Below are positions 6,040-6,791 of a stretch of DNA of 6,791 nt, piece after piece. The DNA lies in the NCBI GenBank assembly GCA_002403115.1, contig DHHE01000220.1:1-6791 (forward strand), in the 5' to 3' direction. This stretch comes from a bacterium UBP2_UBA4780. Its GTDB lineage: Bacteria; Edwardsbacteria; AC1; EtOH8. Position 1 is the first letter of the stretch. Each line of letters begins with the position of its first letter. The notes under the pieces were generated by a model. It saw only the letters and a program-made list of their open reading frames with translations. It had not been told where the DNA came from and made no database searches. Made by a program: the position numbers and the translations under genes.

Positions 6040-6042
6040 AAC

Positions 6043-6791
6043 GTGAGCTGGGAACCGGCCTATCTTGAAACTTGGCGCTCCGGGGAGCTCCGGAAGAGAA
6101 GCCAGGAGGCGGAAAAGCTCCTGGCTTCGTGCGCATTGTGCCCCAGGGCCTGCGGGATAAACAGGCGGGACGGCGAAATCGGCCACTGCCGGTCCGGATA
6201 CCTGCCGAAGGTATCCAGCTGGAACGCCCACCATGGCGAGGAGCCGCCCATCTCGGGCACCCGGGGCTCGGGCACCATCTTCTTCGCCAACTGCAACCTG
6301 GCCTGCGCCTATTGCCAGAACTGGCCGATCAGCCAGCTGGGCCAGGGCCGCGAGGTTTCCCTCGATGACATGGCCGGGATGATGCTGGAGCTGCAGGGGC
6401 GGGGATGCCACAACATCAACTTCGTCACCCCGTCCCACATGGCGGCCCAGATAGTCATGGCCCTGGAGATGGCGGCGGGCAAGGGGCTCCGGATCCCGCT
6501 GGTCCACAACTCCAGCGGGTACGATTCCATGTCCGCCTTGCGCCTGATGGACGGCTTGGTGGACATATACATGCCGGACATCCGCTACCTGGACCCGGCT
6601 GTCTCCCAAGAATATTCGGACGCGGCCGATTATCCGGAAGCCGCCAAGAAGGCGCTCAGGGAGATGTGGCGCCAGGTCGGGCCGCTGCAGCTCGACGAAC
6701 GCGGCATCGCGTACCGGGGGATGCTGGTCAGGCATTTGGTGCTGCCCAACAACCTGTCGCAGTCAAACGAATGCCTGGGGTTCCTGGCCAG
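6043..6791 (+). CDS. PflX-like (COG1313) radical SAM protein, N-terminal 249 residues (3' end outside window)
   Basis: Radical S-adenosylmethionine enzyme related to pyruvate formate-lyase activating enzymes; the substrate of this subfamily is not established to my knowledge. The frame is open to the window edge. Residues counted from the GTG: an N-terminal Cys set C30, C33, C37, C49 in CALCPRACGINRRDGEIGHC, characteristic of this subfamily; then GEEPPISGTRGSGTIFF; then the radical SAM motif CNLACAYC (C84, C88, C91), which holds the SAM-binding [4Fe-4S] cluster, followed by QNWPIS. Further family blocks are MMLELQGRGCHNINFVTPSH, HNSSGYDS, VDIYMPDIRYL and RHLVLPNN. The GTG at 6043 is chosen because no ATG, GTG or TTG lies in frame between it and the first cysteine; no ribosome site is visible before it. 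It sits 28 bases after the flavoprotein gene and could share its transcript. Family is secure; the exact start is not. Confidence 0.88.
   Translation, partial: MSWEPAYLETWRSGELRKRSQEAEKLLASCALCPRACGINRRDGEIGHCRSGYLPKVSSWNAHHGEEPPISGTRGSGTIFFANCNLACAYCQNWPISQLGQGREVSLDDMAGMMLELQGRGCHNINFVTPSHMAAQIVMALEMAAGKGLRIPLVHNSSGYDSMSALRLMDGLVDIYMPDIRYLDPAVSQEYSDAADYPEAAKKALREMWRQVGPLQLDERGIAYRGMLVRHLVLPNNLSQSNECLGFLA

Noticed and set aside
6012..6042. Rho-independent terminator between the flavoprotein and radical SAM genes
   Set aside because: I see no GC-rich hairpin followed by a T run; the TTTT at 6025-6028 has no stem before it.

Overview
This GC-rich, tightly packed window reads entirely on the + strand as seven genes with almost no intergenic DNA. 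The PcrA/UvrD helicase has the bacterial type of C-terminal domain, so the source is a bacterium. Arg codons AGG and CGG and Ile ATA are all in use. I cannot assign a phylum; an uncultured, probably anaerobic lineage would fit the iron-sulfur flavoprotein and radical SAM genes, but that is inference.

Layout: (1) 1-1113, the C-terminal half of a PcrA/UvrD DNA helicase, cut by the window edge. (2) 1120-5439, a head-to-tail array of five homologous TPR-type proteins of about 280-310 residues (here called A to E). Each has an Arg/Lys-rich N-terminus, a distinctive N-terminal hairpin (Leu-Trp, Gly-Gly-Gly, Pro-Phe-x-Leu-Arg-Ala-x-Lys, Gly-x-Trp), five solenoid repeats of about 40 residues and a short tail. 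(3) 5436-6014, an iron-sulfur flavoprotein. (4) 6043-6791, a PflX-like (COG1313) radical SAM protein, cut by the window edge.

Junctions overlap or nearly touch: 6 bp between helicase and A, GTGA between A and B, overlaps at C/D and D/E, ATGA between E and the flavoprotein. This points to one transcript through at least 5439 and probably 6014. A promoter-like TTGACG-17 bp-TATATT lies on the flavoprotein stop codon, so the radical SAM gene may have its own promoter.

The main curiosity is the array, whose function I cannot name. Three details stand out. Copy B carries an in-frame TAG at codon 53, with the family sequence resuming in the same frame. Copy C has its conserved N-terminus upstream of the first ATG, and the only upstream initiation candidate is a CTG six bases after GGAGG. 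Parts of neighbouring copies are nearly identical in DNA while the rest has diverged, which suggests local duplication or gene conversion. The proteins look like adaptor or scaffold proteins; no catalytic domain is visible in any of them.
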